The notes below the pieces were generated by a model. The model was not told the origin of the DNA, did no database searches, and saw only the letters and a list, made by a program, of their open reading frames with translations. Made by a program: the position numbers and the translations under genes. Of a DNA stretch of 64,000 bases, positions 1-9,067 are shown piece after piece. Numbering within the stretch: position 1 is the first letter of the stretch; each line of letters begins with the position of its first letter. Origin of the DNA: CAVORD01 sp963698535 (GTDB taxonomy: Bacteria > Bacteroidota > Bacteroidia > Bacteroidales > VadinHA17); the NCBI GenBank assembly GCA_963698535.1, contig CAVORD010000001.1, forward strand, positions 496,001-560,000, given 5' to 3'.

Positions 1-220
1 GAACCTTACTGTGGTAATTTTCATCAATAGCCGTAAGTTTCATTTTAAGCGAAATGAGATCCCTCTTTGCAAGCACCTCCTCAGTTCTTTGTCGCAGGTG
101 CAACTCTTGCCGGAGAGAAATATTCCCATCCAGTTCACTCTCAAACCATTTACGTTCACTTTCATCCATCTCCCCGGCAATATATCGCTCCAGGAAATGT
201 GAATAGTCTATCTTTTTCAT
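1..220 (-). CDS. Partial gene, N-terminus of an anti-sigma-like or scaffold protein
   Basis: An open frame begins with ATG at 218-220 on the minus strand and runs off the left edge after 73 codons. The N-terminus reads MKKIDYSHFLERYIAGEM followed by a highly charged helical stretch with a DESERKWFESEL motif. This pattern (short helix, 'YIAGEM', then acidic helix) is common at the N-terminus of Bacteroidota anti-sigma-like proteins and small TPR/scaffold proteins. No transmembrane segment is visible before the edge. It lies downstream of the Gly-Gly peptide gene on the same strand and could be co-transcribed with it (243 bp gap). The family assignment is inference from a fragment; the existence of a coding frame is well supported. 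Confidence 0.6.
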   Translation of the reverse strand, partial: MKKIDYSHFLERYIAGEMDESERKWFESELDGNISLRQELHLRQRTEEVLAKRDLISLKMKLTAIDENYHSKV

Positions 221-463
221 AATCAAAAGAGTATATTATTATTGTATATCATCTCTTTCTCAACACTGTCGTATCCTGAAATCGGTGTAAACTTACATTA
301 AGCTGCACACTCAATCATTTATAAGATACAGTCGGATACATTTCCCGGTATAAATTCTGGAACTTCTAAAACCCGGGAAGGTATTTCAGAAATCCGGGAA
401 TTGCTTCCCTGATAATCTTCAGACACAGGAAGGATTAGATATCCACCCTGTGAATATTTATAA

Positions 464-598
464 TTAAAGTTTTGGAGGAATGATTGGAGGTGTAACTTCA
501 CCAGGATCTTCGCCACCTTTTACTTTAAGCATTTCGTCTGTGGTAAGTGCAAATTCAACAAAATTGTCAATGTTGGTTTTTTCGTTCAGGGTCTTCAT
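464..598 (-). CDS. Gly-Gly leader peptide precursor (putative secreted peptide)
   Basis: A 44-codon ORF starts at ATG 596-598 and ends at TAA 464-466. Residues 1-29 look like a double-glycine leader: charged N-terminus, then FALTTDEMLKVKGG with Gly28-Gly29. The predicted core after the cut is EDPGEVTPPIIPPKL, 15 residues, acidic at the front and proline-rich at the end, with no Cys. Gly-Gly leaders are substrates of C39 peptidases, and a C39-containing ABC transporter with its HlyD adaptor lies 4 kb away (4593-8079). The leader-type TTDEM...KGG pattern resembles other Bacteroidota Gly-Gly precursors. I see no radical SAM or lanthipeptide enzyme within the window, so modification is not indicated. 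The ORF is too short for routine gene callers. The existence of the gene is inferred from the leader motif and context. Confidence 0.72.
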   Translation of the reverse strand: MKTLNEKTNIDNFVEFALTTDEMLKVKGGEDPGEVTPPIIPPKL

Positions 599-831
599 TG
601 TTAGTTCTTTTTGGTTAGCAATCATTTTCAGGGTAATTCAAAAACTAATTCATATATACATGTCGGATGATGCCAGTTTGTGACAACAAAAAATCAATTA
701 TTTTTAAAATAAATTGTATGTAACAGAATATCAGGTTGATGCAAGGCCGTGAAATTTTGGAATAGAGTATGGTATTTATATTTCTTTATTAATTTTGAGT
801 CGGGCCTTCTGTAAACCGGGGATTACTGACT

Positions 832-1876
832 ATGGTTATTTCAAGATTTCTTATAACTCTCGCTTTTTTACTCCTTTTTTCGTCTTGGAAACAGAGATCC
901 ACTTATAATAGTCTGCGGATAGAAATTCCCGGTCCGATCAATCGGGTCAGAGTACTGTCAATAAGAGCTTGTATGACTCAATAGCTGATTTCTCCGACAG
1001 ACTTGAAGAAGAGCTGAGGCGATCGAGGATAGCTGATGCTGAAAAAATTGTTCCTGTCCTTGAACGGTTGCTTATACAAACCAATTCCCTTTCACCAAAG
1101 ACCATTGCAGTATCTGATGCCTGCTATTTGTTAGGATATTATTTTAACTCCAGAGGGCAGACTGAAAGGGCGGTTGATTATTACGAGAAGTGCATTAGTA
1201 TCCGGGATTCAATTTCCTCCATTGACAGCAGATACGCCAGGTGTCTGGAGAATTTGGGACCTGATTTACTATGGAACAGGTGACTTGAAACTTTCAAGTG
1301 AGTATCTGGAGGAAGCACTTAATGTGCAGGGACAGATATATGGTGAGGATTCCCCTGAAATGGCATCTACAATGATCAATCTGGCAGCTTCATATTTGAG
1401 ACTTAAGAAGTTCTCAAAACGGTTAAGACAGCTGAGCGAGGATTGTTGATGGTAGAAAAAGGGCCAGGATTGGTGACCTTAAACGAACATGCCGCTTTTT
1501 GCAGACCATTGGAACGGCCTATACAATAATGGCAGATTATTCACGTGCTCTTGTCTATCTCAATCAATCGAAGGCAATGTATCTGTCAACAGGACTGACC
1601 GGGGATATTAACTATTTCAGGTTATTGAATGATATGGCCAACAGCTATTGGGGAGTATCGGATTTAAAAGGAGCAAAGGAAACATTTGAAGAGGCGTTAA
1701 GCTCATTTAGCGGTAAGACCGAAACGGACTATCTAATAATGCTCGATAACTATGCAAATCTTCTGTGGCGGATGGGTTGCAGGCAGAAGCTGATAAGAAC
1801 TGGAAGGCTGTTTTAAAAACCATTAAGGAAGAGAGCGGGGAGCTTTCACCTATCTATAACAGGATCTGCAGTAATT
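832..1876 (+). pseudogene. N-terminal part of TPR-CHAT protein, broken by several frameshifts
   Basis: ATG at 832 opens a signal-peptide-like sequence (MVISRFLITLAFLLLFSS). The frame then breaks around 900-910. TPR-like coding continues from about 912 to 1255 in another frame, and shifts again near 1255, 1420, 1490, 1770 and 1915 before joining the long C-terminal frame. Recognisable TPR units include 'YYEKCISI', 'SEYLEEALNVQGQIYGEDSPEMA' (read across about 1300-1370) and 'ADYSRALVYLNQSKAMY'. Together they form a TPR array of the kind that precedes CHAT domains. A TAATTTTG box at 790-797 matches the Bacteroidota -7 element, although a good -33 is not visible. Six shifts in about 1 kb, with conserved sequence kept in every frame, suggest either recent inactivation or uncorrected indels. 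Confidence 0.6.
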
Positions 1877-3919
1877 ATGCATATTTTCTCTCGACTGTTC
1901 CTGAGAAAAATAAGGATGGCTGCTGAGATGGCTGAGAGCTGTTTTACAAATTCGGTTAATGGAGATTTCAATGTATCCGACCGAATGACCGTTACAGTGA
2001 ACTTTGCCAGGGTGCTGAGGAATACCGGAGAGGTTGAGAGGGCTGTAAAGCTGATAAGGGAGCTGGAGCAACAACTGTTGGGTGATTCTGACACGCAGTC
2101 ACCGGATCCTGCACATTTGCCATGGGTTGACCTTGGTTCCTTAAGAATGTATGAATTCTGGTATAGCTGTGAAGTTCAGATGTGGCGGGAGAGCGGAGAG
2201 ATAGATCATATGAAAGGTGCTGCCATTGTTTCCGGTAAGCTGATCTCTCAGATAGAAGAGCTCAGGCTGGAGATGGGAGAGGAGGAGAGCAGATTGATAC
2301 TTGGTGAGAGATCGGCACTTGACTATAAAAATGCAGTTGAATCTGCAACAATCGTCTACAAAGCTACAGGGGAAAAAGAGTATGCAACCATGGCATTTGA
2401 TTTTTCCGAGAGAAGTAAAGTATCTGTTCTCCTTGCAGCAACAAGGGAGCTTAAGGCCACACAGCTTCATGTACCGGTTGAGCTATCATCATTACTATCA
2501 GAAGTGCAGGCAGGGATAGCTTATTACAGGGCCCTAATAGCGGAGGGTAAATTCGGGCCTTCTGAAAAATTCAAGACCAGGGTAGATATAACCGATCTTA
2601 TTTTCTCTTCCATAAAAACGAGGGATTCCCTTATCTCAATTATTGAAAAAAGATATCCCGGGTATTATAGCCTTAAATATGACAGACATACTGTTGCGAT
2701 AAATGAGCTTGCCAACAGACTGGGAAGAAAGAGGAATTACATATCATATGTGCTTTGCGACACGATGCTTTATACATTTGTGGTTAATAAGCGTGGAAGG
2801 GAGATCGTTGCCACACCTGTCGACTCCAATTTCTACAGCGATATTGATAATTTCAGGAATGCCGTTTCCTTAATGCCTCCGGGTGTTGATGCAAGAAGGA
2901 CATTTGAAAATTACAACTCGATAGGCGGGCATCTCCACACAATTCTCATTGATCCCATAAAGGAGTATATACACGGAGAGGATCTGATAATAAGTCCCGA
3001 CAATCTGCTGTCATATATCCCTTTTGAGGCCTTAACCCAAAAGGTTGAATACAGCGATGGGATAACATTCAGGGATCTGCCTTACCTGATGAAAGAGTAT
3101 GAAATTTCATACACCTATTCAGCCAGTTTGCTGGAAGATAGCCGGAATGGGGTAAGAAATTTTGTTAACCGGTCTGTTTCGTTTGCACCAATGTATACCC
3201 GAAACCTCAGCCGGGATTCGATCTTATCGACGAGGCAGGTGAAATCTGAGGACGGGCTCAGGCCGCTTCCCTATTCTCTTGAGGAATCACTCTATATCAC
3301 TGAAGTTTGCAATGGAGATCTGTTCCTCAATAACGAAGCCAGTGAATCGGCCTTTAAGGAGGCTGCGGGGAGATACCCTATCGTTCATCTGGCTATGCAT
3401 ACACTTGTTAACGATGCCGATCCAATGTATTCGAAGATGATATTCTCACCGAACAGGGATAGTGGAGAAGACGGACAGTTGAATACATATGAGATCTATA
3501 GTCTGACCATACCCGCCAAAATGGTCGTCCTTAGTTCATGTAATACAGGCAGTGGTAAGTTTAACAGCGGGGAAGGTGTAATGAGTCTGGCCCGTGGGTT
3601 TATGTACGCCGGAAGCAAATCTGTTGTAATGGCCCTTTGGGAAGTGGAAGACAGAACAGGTACCGGAATTGTAAGAGGCTTCTTTACCAATCTGCACAAG
3701 GGATTATCGAAAGGGGCAGCCATGAGAAAAGCGCGGATGGATTATCTTGAAGTTGCAACACAACAAAGGTCACACCCTTATTATTGGGCCACCCTGGTTG
3801 TCATAGGTGAAAACAATCCGATATTTTTTGATCCGTTCTGGCTTATTCTTATAGCATCCATACTTTTGGTATCCTCACTGAGCGGTTATTTTTACCTTCG
3901 TTACAGGTCGAGGTCCTGA
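1877..3919 (+). CDS. CHAT-domain (caspase-like) protein, C-terminal part with membrane anchor
   Basis: This long frame contains the rest of the TPR/helical region and a C-terminal CHAT domain (caspase HetF-associated with TPRs, a clan CD cysteine protease fold). The probable catalytic pair is visible: His508 in HLAMHT and Cys555 in VVLSSCNTG, followed by the typical GEGVMSLARGFMYAGSKSVV and ALWEVED stretches. A single hydrophobic segment (about residues 650-672) precedes a basic tail RYRSRS, so the protein is probably anchored at its C-terminus. With the signal-peptide-like N-terminus upstream, the bulk would face the periplasm. True translation of this segment should begin near 1915 as a continuation of the upstream TPR part; the first residues from 1877 are probably out of the native frame. 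It ends convergently, overlapping the sigma factor gene by 19 bp. Its substrate is unknown; the neighbouring Gly-Gly peptide is a speculative candidate. Confidence 0.85.
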   Translation: MHIFSRLFLRKIRMAAEMAESCFTNSVNGDFNVSDRMTVTVNFARVLRNTGEVERAVKLIRELEQQLLGDSDTQSPDPAHLPWVDLGSLRMYEFWYSCEVQMWRESGEIDHMKGAAIVSGKLISQIEELRLEMGEEESRLILGERSALDYKNAVESATIVYKATGEKEYATMAFDFSERSKVSVLLAATRELKATQLHVPVELSSLLSEVQAGIAYYRALIAEGKFGPSEKFKTRVDITDLIFSSIKTRDSLISIIEKRYPGYYSLKYDRHTVAINELANRLGRKRNYISYVLCDTMLYTFVVNKRGREIVATPVDSNFYSDIDNFRNAVSLMPPGVDARRTFENYNSIGGHLHTILIDPIKEYIHGEDLIISPDNLLSYIPFEALTQKVEYSDGITFRDLPYLMKEYEISYTYSASLLEDSRNGVRNFVNRSVSFAPMYTRNLSRDSILSTRQVKSEDGLRPLPYSLEESLYITEVCNGDLFLNNEASESAFKEAAGRYPIVHLAMHTLVNDADPMYSKMIFSPNRDSGEDGQLNTYEIYSLTIPAKMVVLSSCNTGSGKFNSGEGVMSLARGFMYAGSKSVVMALWEVEDRTGTGIVRGFFTNLHKGLSKGAAMRKARMDYLEVATQQRSHPYYWATLVVIGENNPIFFDPFWLILIASILLVSSLSGYFYLRYRSRS

Positions 3920-4497
3920 AACTCCTTGTCACTGCGCACTATATCCATTAGTGCTTCCTTGCACAAATATTTCTTACGCCTGGCATAAACCTCATTTTTC
4001 ATACCCATGATCCGGGCTATCTCCTCATAACTTTTCCCGTCGATATGGAGGTTCAGCATTTGCTGGCAGTCATCTTTCAATTTAACAAAGGATCTCCTGA
4101 CGATCCGGTCCAGTAGTTCATTTCCGGCAATATCAGGGGTGTCTTCATCCGAAATATCAAAGGTCAATTCAACTGACCTTGATTTTTTCCGTATCTGCGC
4201 ACTCCAGACATTTCTGACAATCCCGAAAAAGAAGCCTTTTAGATCTGAGGTTAGTTCGAAGTCATCAGAAATTATCTGGCTATAAAGAATTATTATGCTC
4301 TCCTGTAAGACATCGGAAACATCATCAGGTGTACCGCTGTTTTGGACGACGTGATTTTTAACGGTATTATAGTAGTTAGTATACAGGTGGTTGAGGATCT
4401 TTTCATCCTGACGCCTGATACCTTCAAGTATTTGCTTATCTGAAAATTTATTAAACAAGGACCCCTTTCCATGAGAGTTTGACGACAAATATAGCAT
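3901..4497 (-). CDS. ECF-type RNA polymerase sigma factor
   Basis: A 198-residue protein of sigma-70 family group 4. Region 2 spans about residues 25-90 (LYTNYYNTVKNHV, DVLQESIIILY). Region 4 spans about 130-180, with the helix-turn-helix around KSYEEIARIMGMKNEVYARRKK. The spacing, without regions 1 and 3, is that of ECF sigma factors. ATG at 4495-4497 starts the gene; the gene is convergent with the CHAT gene (19 bp overlap) and divergent from the C39 transporter gene (95 bp apart). In Bacteroidota such sigma factors often sit next to TPR-CHAT genes and probably control local operons. No classical anti-sigma factor is complete in the window, although the truncated gene at the left edge is a candidate. 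Confidence 0.88.
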   Translation of the reverse strand: MLYLSSNSHGKGSLFNKFSDKQILEGIRRQDEKILNHLYTNYYNTVKNHVVQNSGTPDDVSDVLQESIIILYSQIISDDFELTSDLKGFFFGIVRNVWSAQIRKKSRSVELTFDISDEDTPDIAGNELLDRIVRRSFVKLKDDCQQMLNLHIDGKSYEEIARIMGMKNEVYARRKKYLCKEALMDIVRSDKEFQDLDL

Positions 4498-4592
4498 TTC
4501 CTCATATTATCGTAATGGTTAAATTTTAATTGAATAACAGGTTGCTCAGCAAAATATCCTATATATTTATAGCTTAATCTCTACCGTCTATC

Positions 4593-6779
4593 ATGAGTTT
4601 TCCCTTTTTCAAACAACCCGATGCTATGGACTGCGGTCCGACATGCCTTAAGATGATCGGGGCCTACTACAAGAGGGATTTCTCTATGGAGCTGCTTCGG
4701 AAGAGATGCTACATTACCAGGGAAGGAGTGTCCTTCCTTGGGCTGTCGGAGGCAGCTGACTCTTTGGGATTCAGATCCATAGGCGTTAAGGTGCCCTTGT
4801 CCCGGCTTGAAAAGGAGGTGCCTCTTCCTGCAATATTATCATGGAGGCAGAGTCATTTTGTGGTCCTGTATAAAGTAAAAAACGGCTTTTTCCGGGTAGC
4901 AGACCCGGCCCTTGGTCTGTTAAAGTACTCACGGGAAGAATTCCTTAAATACTGGGAAGGGACCAAGATAAATGATGAACCGGCTGGGCTGGTACTAATT
5001 GTTGAACCAACACCGTCGCTTTCCGATAGTGAGGAAAAGATGTCAGGGGTAAAGGGTTTCAGTTTCTTACTCAGATATGCCTCCCTATACCGTAAGTACT
5101 TTGTTCAGCTTATTGCAGGACTGCTTCTGGGTAGTTTCATTCAACTGCTTTTGCCCTTTCTTACGCAAGCCATTATTGATGTTGGTATCAACAGGAATGA
5201 CCTTGACTTCATATATCTGATCCTGATAGCTCAGCTTGCTCTTATTGTAAGCCGAATGTCTGTTGAGTTTATACGCAGCTGGTTGCTGCTTCACATAGGA
5301 ACGAGGATCAACATATCCATTATTTCAGGGTTTCTCCAGAAATTGATGGCACTGCCGGTATCTTTCTTTGATACAAAACTAACCGGTGATATCCTGCAAC
5401 GGATAGAAGACAACAACCGTATTGAACTATTCCTTACAGCTACAAGTCTCTCCCTTCTCTTCTCATTTTTTAATCTTGTGGTTTTTACCATTGTTCTGGC
5501 TATCTATAGTCCTCTCATTGTACTGATCTTTATAGTTGGAGCACTCTTGTATTTCCTGTGGATATTTGCTTTTATGAAGCCACGTGTAATTATCGATGAT
5601 CAGCGGTTCAAGAGAATGTCGGTTGCCAACACCAAACTCATAAATATTGTACACGGAATACAGGAGATAAGATTAACGCAAAGTGAACAGTCACAGCGCT
5701 GGGATTGGGAAGCTATACAGGCAGACCTTTTTAAGCTGAAGGTAAAATCCCTGTCACTGGCACAATACCAAAGTGCCGGGGCAACTTTTATAAATGAAGC
5801 GACAAATATCCTGATCACGATCGTTGCAGCAACCTCTGTTCTGAAGGGTGATCTTACACTGGGTATGATGCTGGCGATACAATTTATAATCGGGCAATTG
5901 AATGTGCCTTTAATACAATCAGTTAGCTTCCTGAGAATGTCGCAGGATGCGCGAATGAGCCTTGACAGACTTTCGGAGGTCAATGATATGGAAGAAGAGG
6001 AACCGGACAGAGATCTTAAGATAAATGAGGTACCCTCCGGTCAGAACATTTATATTAATAATCTCTCCTTCCAGTATGAGGGGCCACGATCGCCATGGGC
6101 TCTGAAGGATATTGACCTGGTTTTTGAACATAATAAGACAACCGCCATAGTAGGTACCAGTGGCAGTGGTAAAACAACACTGATAAAACTTCTGCTTGGA
6201 ATATACAAGCCTGTAACGGGAGATATTATAATAGGAAATACATCCATTAGCAACCTGAATCTTAAGATGTGGCGAAAGTCAACAGGAGCAGTGATGCAGG
6301 ATGGTTACATCTTTCCGGGTACAATAGCATATAATATTGCGCCGGGAATATCAGAGCCCGATATTGAGAGAATACGATTTGCAGCTTCAGTCTCTAATGT
6401 TGATGAGTTTGTAGAAACGTTACCATTGGGTTACAATACGAAAATTGGGGCCAATGGCCATGGGCTAAGTCAGGGACAAAGGCAACGTATACTTATTTCA
6501 CGGGTTATTTATAAAGATCCCGCCATAATAATACTCGATGAGGCAACAAATGCACTCGATGCAAATAATGAGAAGTCAATCACTGATAAACTGCAAAAAT
6601 TTATAGAGGGAAAAAGTGTTGTTGTTGTTGCACATCGGCTAAGTACAGTTCGTAATGCCGATAAGATCGTGGTCCTTCACAAGGGTCGCATAATAGAAAC
6701 CGGAACACATGAGCAGCTCGTTGCGCTGAAGGGGAGCTACTTTAATCTTGTTAAGAATCAACTTGAACTGGGCACATAA
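4593..6779 (+). CDS. Peptidase-containing ABC transporter (C39 peptidase, TM and NBD)
   Basis: A 728-residue PCAT-type exporter. The N-terminal C39 peptidase domain (about 1-130) has Cys14 in MDCGPTCL, His88 in WRQSHFVVL and Asp104 in VADPALG, the expected catalytic set, so leader processing activity is predicted. Residues about 160-450 form the ABC transmembrane domain. The nucleotide-binding domain (about 490-728) has Walker A GTSGSGKTT, Q-loop, signature LSQGQRQRI, Walker B IIILDEA and the switch His in VVVAHRLS. Such transporters cut after Gly-Gly while exporting the peptide. It is directly followed by, and overlaps the start of, the HlyD adaptor gene. The only Gly-Gly precursor I found nearby is at 464-598. 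Confidence 0.95.
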   Translation: MSFPFFKQPDAMDCGPTCLKMIGAYYKRDFSMELLRKRCYITREGVSFLGLSEAADSLGFRSIGVKVPLSRLEKEVPLPAILSWRQSHFVVLYKVKNGFFRVADPALGLLKYSREEFLKYWEGTKINDEPAGLVLIVEPTPSLSDSEEKMSGVKGFSFLLRYASLYRKYFVQLIAGLLLGSFIQLLLPFLTQAIIDVGINRNDLDFIYLILIAQLALIVSRMSVEFIRSWLLLHIGTRINISIISGFLQKLMALPVSFFDTKLTGDILQRIEDNNRIELFLTATSLSLLFSFFNLVVFTIVLAIYSPLIVLIFIVGALLYFLWIFAFMKPRVIIDDQRFKRMSVANTKLINIVHGIQEIRLTQSEQSQRWDWEAIQADLFKLKVKSLSLAQYQSAGATFINEATNILITIVAATSVLKGDLTLGMMLAIQFIIGQLNVPLIQSVSFLRMSQDARMSLDRLSEVNDMEEEEPDRDLKINEVPSGQNIYINNLSFQYEGPRSPWALKDIDLVFEHNKTTAIVGTSGSGKTTLIKLLLGIYKPVTGDIIIGNTSISNLNLKMWRKSTGAVMQDGYIFPGTIAYNIAPGISEPDIERIRFAASVSNVDEFVETLPLGYNTKIGANGHGLSQGQRQRILISRVIYKDPAIIILDEATNALDANNEKSITDKLQKFIEGKSVVVVAHRLSTVRNADKIVVLHKGRIIETGTHEQLVALKGSYFNLVKNQLELGT

Positions 6780-8079
6780 ATGACTAAGAAGGAACAGGAT
6801 ATAATCTTCAGTGAACCCATAAGGGAGATAATGGAAAAACCTCCCCGCTATCTTGCAAGGTTCGGGACTATGGGTTTATTCGGCCTTATGGTGCTTTTCA
6901 TCTTTCTAAGCTGGATTATAAAATATCCGGATACGATTCCCGGTAAAATAGTTCTTACTACAGAAAATCCCCCTGCCAATATAATTGCGAAATCAGCCGG
7001 CCGCATTGTGAATGTCAGGGTAGCTGAGGGTAGCAAGGTTAAGAGAGGAGAGATCCTCGCCGGTATAGAGTCTTCAGCAAATTTCTATGAGGCTGAGCAA
7101 TTGATATCCTTTGTGGACCAGACAGGATTCCGATCCGGATGCCGGTTTGATAATGTTGCCGGCACTTTCGAATCTTGGAGATATGCAGGAATCATATTCT
7201 CTGCTGAAAAAAGCTATCAATGATCATCGCTTCTTTGCTGAAAATGACCAGGATGGTAAAAAGGCAGAATCGGTACTGGAGGAGATCGCCAACATCAATG
7301 CATATATCAGAGAGTTGGATGGTAAAAGAGTGCTGATAAGGGAGGCTCTCTTACTGGAGGAGAAACAATACAGAAGAGATTCCTTACTCCATCGTCAGGG
7401 GGTTATGCCCGATGCTCAGTTTGAAGTGTCGCGACAGAAAGTGATTTCCGTAAGGGTAGAGCTACAGCAGACCATCCTTGAGGCTTCTGCCAGAAAGATA
7501 GAATTGTCGGAGAAAAGAAGTTCCTATAACGATCATTTACTTAACAAAGCGCTTGATAATGAGAGGTATTCAACTGAAGTTAAAAGCGCCTACCTTGCAC
7601 TGCTGGCTGCTGTCGACACCTGGAAGACAAAGCATCTGCTTATCTCGCCTGTGGAGGGAGTAGTTACCTTTACCCGGTTCTGGAGTGATAATCAGTTTGC
7701 ATCGGTTGGAGAGACCATTATGACAGTAGTTCCCTTGCTACCGGGGAAGATAATAGGGAAGGCAGAGCTTTCGATGAAGAGGGCAGGGAAGGTAAAATCT
7801 GGTCAGGATGTGATTATTAAATTGAGCGGTTACCCATTTATGGAATTCGGTTCCCTGAGGGGAAAAGTCAGCACAACATCATTGGTTCCTGACGGAGACA
7901 AATATGTTGTGGAGGTTGATCTTCCTGATGGGATGTTCTCATTGTATGGGAAGGAACTAACATTCCGGCAGAATATGGATGGGATGGCTGAGATAGTGAC
8001 TGAAGATTACAGGCTAATAAATAAGATCACGGATCCCATCCGTTATATGTGGAACAGGAACAGAAGAGACAATATATAA
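6780..8079 (+). CDS. HlyD-family periplasmic adaptor (one frameshift)
   Basis: The ATG overlaps the transporter stop region (TAAATG), so the two are translationally linked. The N-terminal cytoplasmic part (EIMEKPPRYLARFGT), a single TM helix (about residues 28-50), then TTENPPANI and a biotinyl/lipoyl-like hairpin start (VAEGSKVKRGEILAGI) are typical of Bacteroidota HlyD adaptors for C39 exporters. The frame shifts by one base at about 7110-7150, then continues with a long coiled coil (7200-7600) and the barrel domain (SPVEGVVTFTRFW) to TAA at 8077-8079. I read the shift as a sequencing indel because both halves are well conserved. Role: bridges the inner-membrane exporter to an outer-membrane TolC-type channel, which is not encoded here. 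Confidence 0.85.
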
Positions 8080-8092
8080 TTGGTGCACGTTA

Positions 8093-9067
8093 CTACTTAG
8101 TAAAGCATGCAGTACATATTACAGCTCTCTTTTTTCCAAAAAATGATGACAGGCTTTTGTTCAGGTGCTTCCATGCTTCAACTGCCTGATTATTATCAAC
8201 CATCTCGAACCTGATCTTGTCTCCAGGCTTAAGTTGACCCGCAATATGAAGGTCGGCAGTTATGATATTGCCGATCTGTGTATAACCACCGGTGGTCTGA
8301 CAATCCTTCATCATTATGATAGGCTTTTTATCTCCCGGGATTTGAATCGTTCCGGGGACCACAGCATAAGAGAGAACGTCGGGAGAACCCGTATGATCTA
8401 TATCTGCACCTGTAAGCCGGTAGCCCATCCTGTTGCTGTCGGAACTAAGGGTGTAAAGAGATCCGGTGAAAATAGCAACAGAGCCTCCGTCGAAGAGTTC
8501 CATATCTCTTCCCTTTGTAAATCGTAAATTAACCTGTTCAGGAAAAGAAGGGATCATTTCCGGTGGTAATTTAATTTTTTTGCTGTCAAGCCAGGAAAAA
8601 GGATAGGTGCTGATGATATCATCTTTTTCCAGCTTACGTCCGGAATAACCACCAATGGAGCCAGGCAGGTATGTCGACCTGCTTCCCATTACTTCAGGTA
8701 TATCAAGTCCGCCGGATACTGCGATATAGCTTCTTGCACCTTCTTTGCAATACCCGAAAGTGAGGATATCTCCTTTACGTGCTTTATGGCTCTGCCAGTT
8801 TTCAATTGCTACTCCATTCAGTTCGGCCTGCATAGGTGCACCTGTTATTGCAAATACCGAACGGCTAAGGAACTCTATTGCAGGCCCCATAATGGTTGCC
8901 TCAATACAAGCCTCATTAACCCTGTTCCCGACAATCAGATTGGCCACCCTGAATGAATAATCATCCATGGCACCCGAGAGGGGCATGCCATATTTCATGA
9001 ACCCGGTTCTTCCGGCGTCCTGTATCGTTGAAAGTAATCCCGGCGATATGATCCTTATTCCGCTCAT
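8093..9067 (-). CDS. pxpC: 5-oxoprolinase subunit C (biotin-dependent carboxyltransferase family)
   Basis: 324 residues, of the KipA/AHS2 family. Conserved openings IISPGLLSTIQDAGRTGF and YGMPLSGAMDDYS, plus GGYSGRKLE and QTTGGYTQIG, identify PxpC. It ends the operon Nramp-pxpA-pxpB-pxpC on the minus strand and overlaps pxpB by 4 bp (ATGA). PxpABC together hydrolyse 5-oxoproline to glutamate using ATP in the cytoplasm. The gene is convergent with the HlyD gene, 13 bp away. Confidence 0.93.
   Translation of the reverse strand: MSGIRIISPGLLSTIQDAGRTGFMKYGMPLSGAMDDYSFRVANLIVGNRVNEACIEATIMGPAIEFLSRSVFAITGAPMQAELNGVAIENWQSHKARKGDILTFGYCKEGARSYIAVSGGLDIPEVMGSRSTYLPGSIGGYSGRKLEKDDIISTYPFSWLDSKKIKLPPEMIPSFPEQVNLRFTKGRDMELFDGGSVAIFTGSLYTLSSDSNRMGYRLTGADIDHTGSPDVLSYAVVPGTIQIPGDKKPIIMMKDCQTTGGYTQIGNIITADLHIAGQLKPGDKIRFEMVDNNQAVEAWKHLNKSLSSFFGKKRAVICTACFTK

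Noticed and set aside
319..516. 65-codon minus-strand frame overlapping the Gly-Gly peptide gene
   Set aside because: Overlaps the peptide ORF in another frame, with no leader motif, low-complexity or domain character. Treated as chance.
639..647. TAGTTTTTG as promoter of the peptide gene on the minus strand
   Set aside because: Spacer is three bases rather than two and no -33 TTG lies at the right distance.
464..8079. Radical SAM, YcaO or lanthionine synthetase partner for the Gly-Gly peptide
   Set aside because: No such domain was found in the window; the peptide is therefore described as unmodified or of unknown modification.
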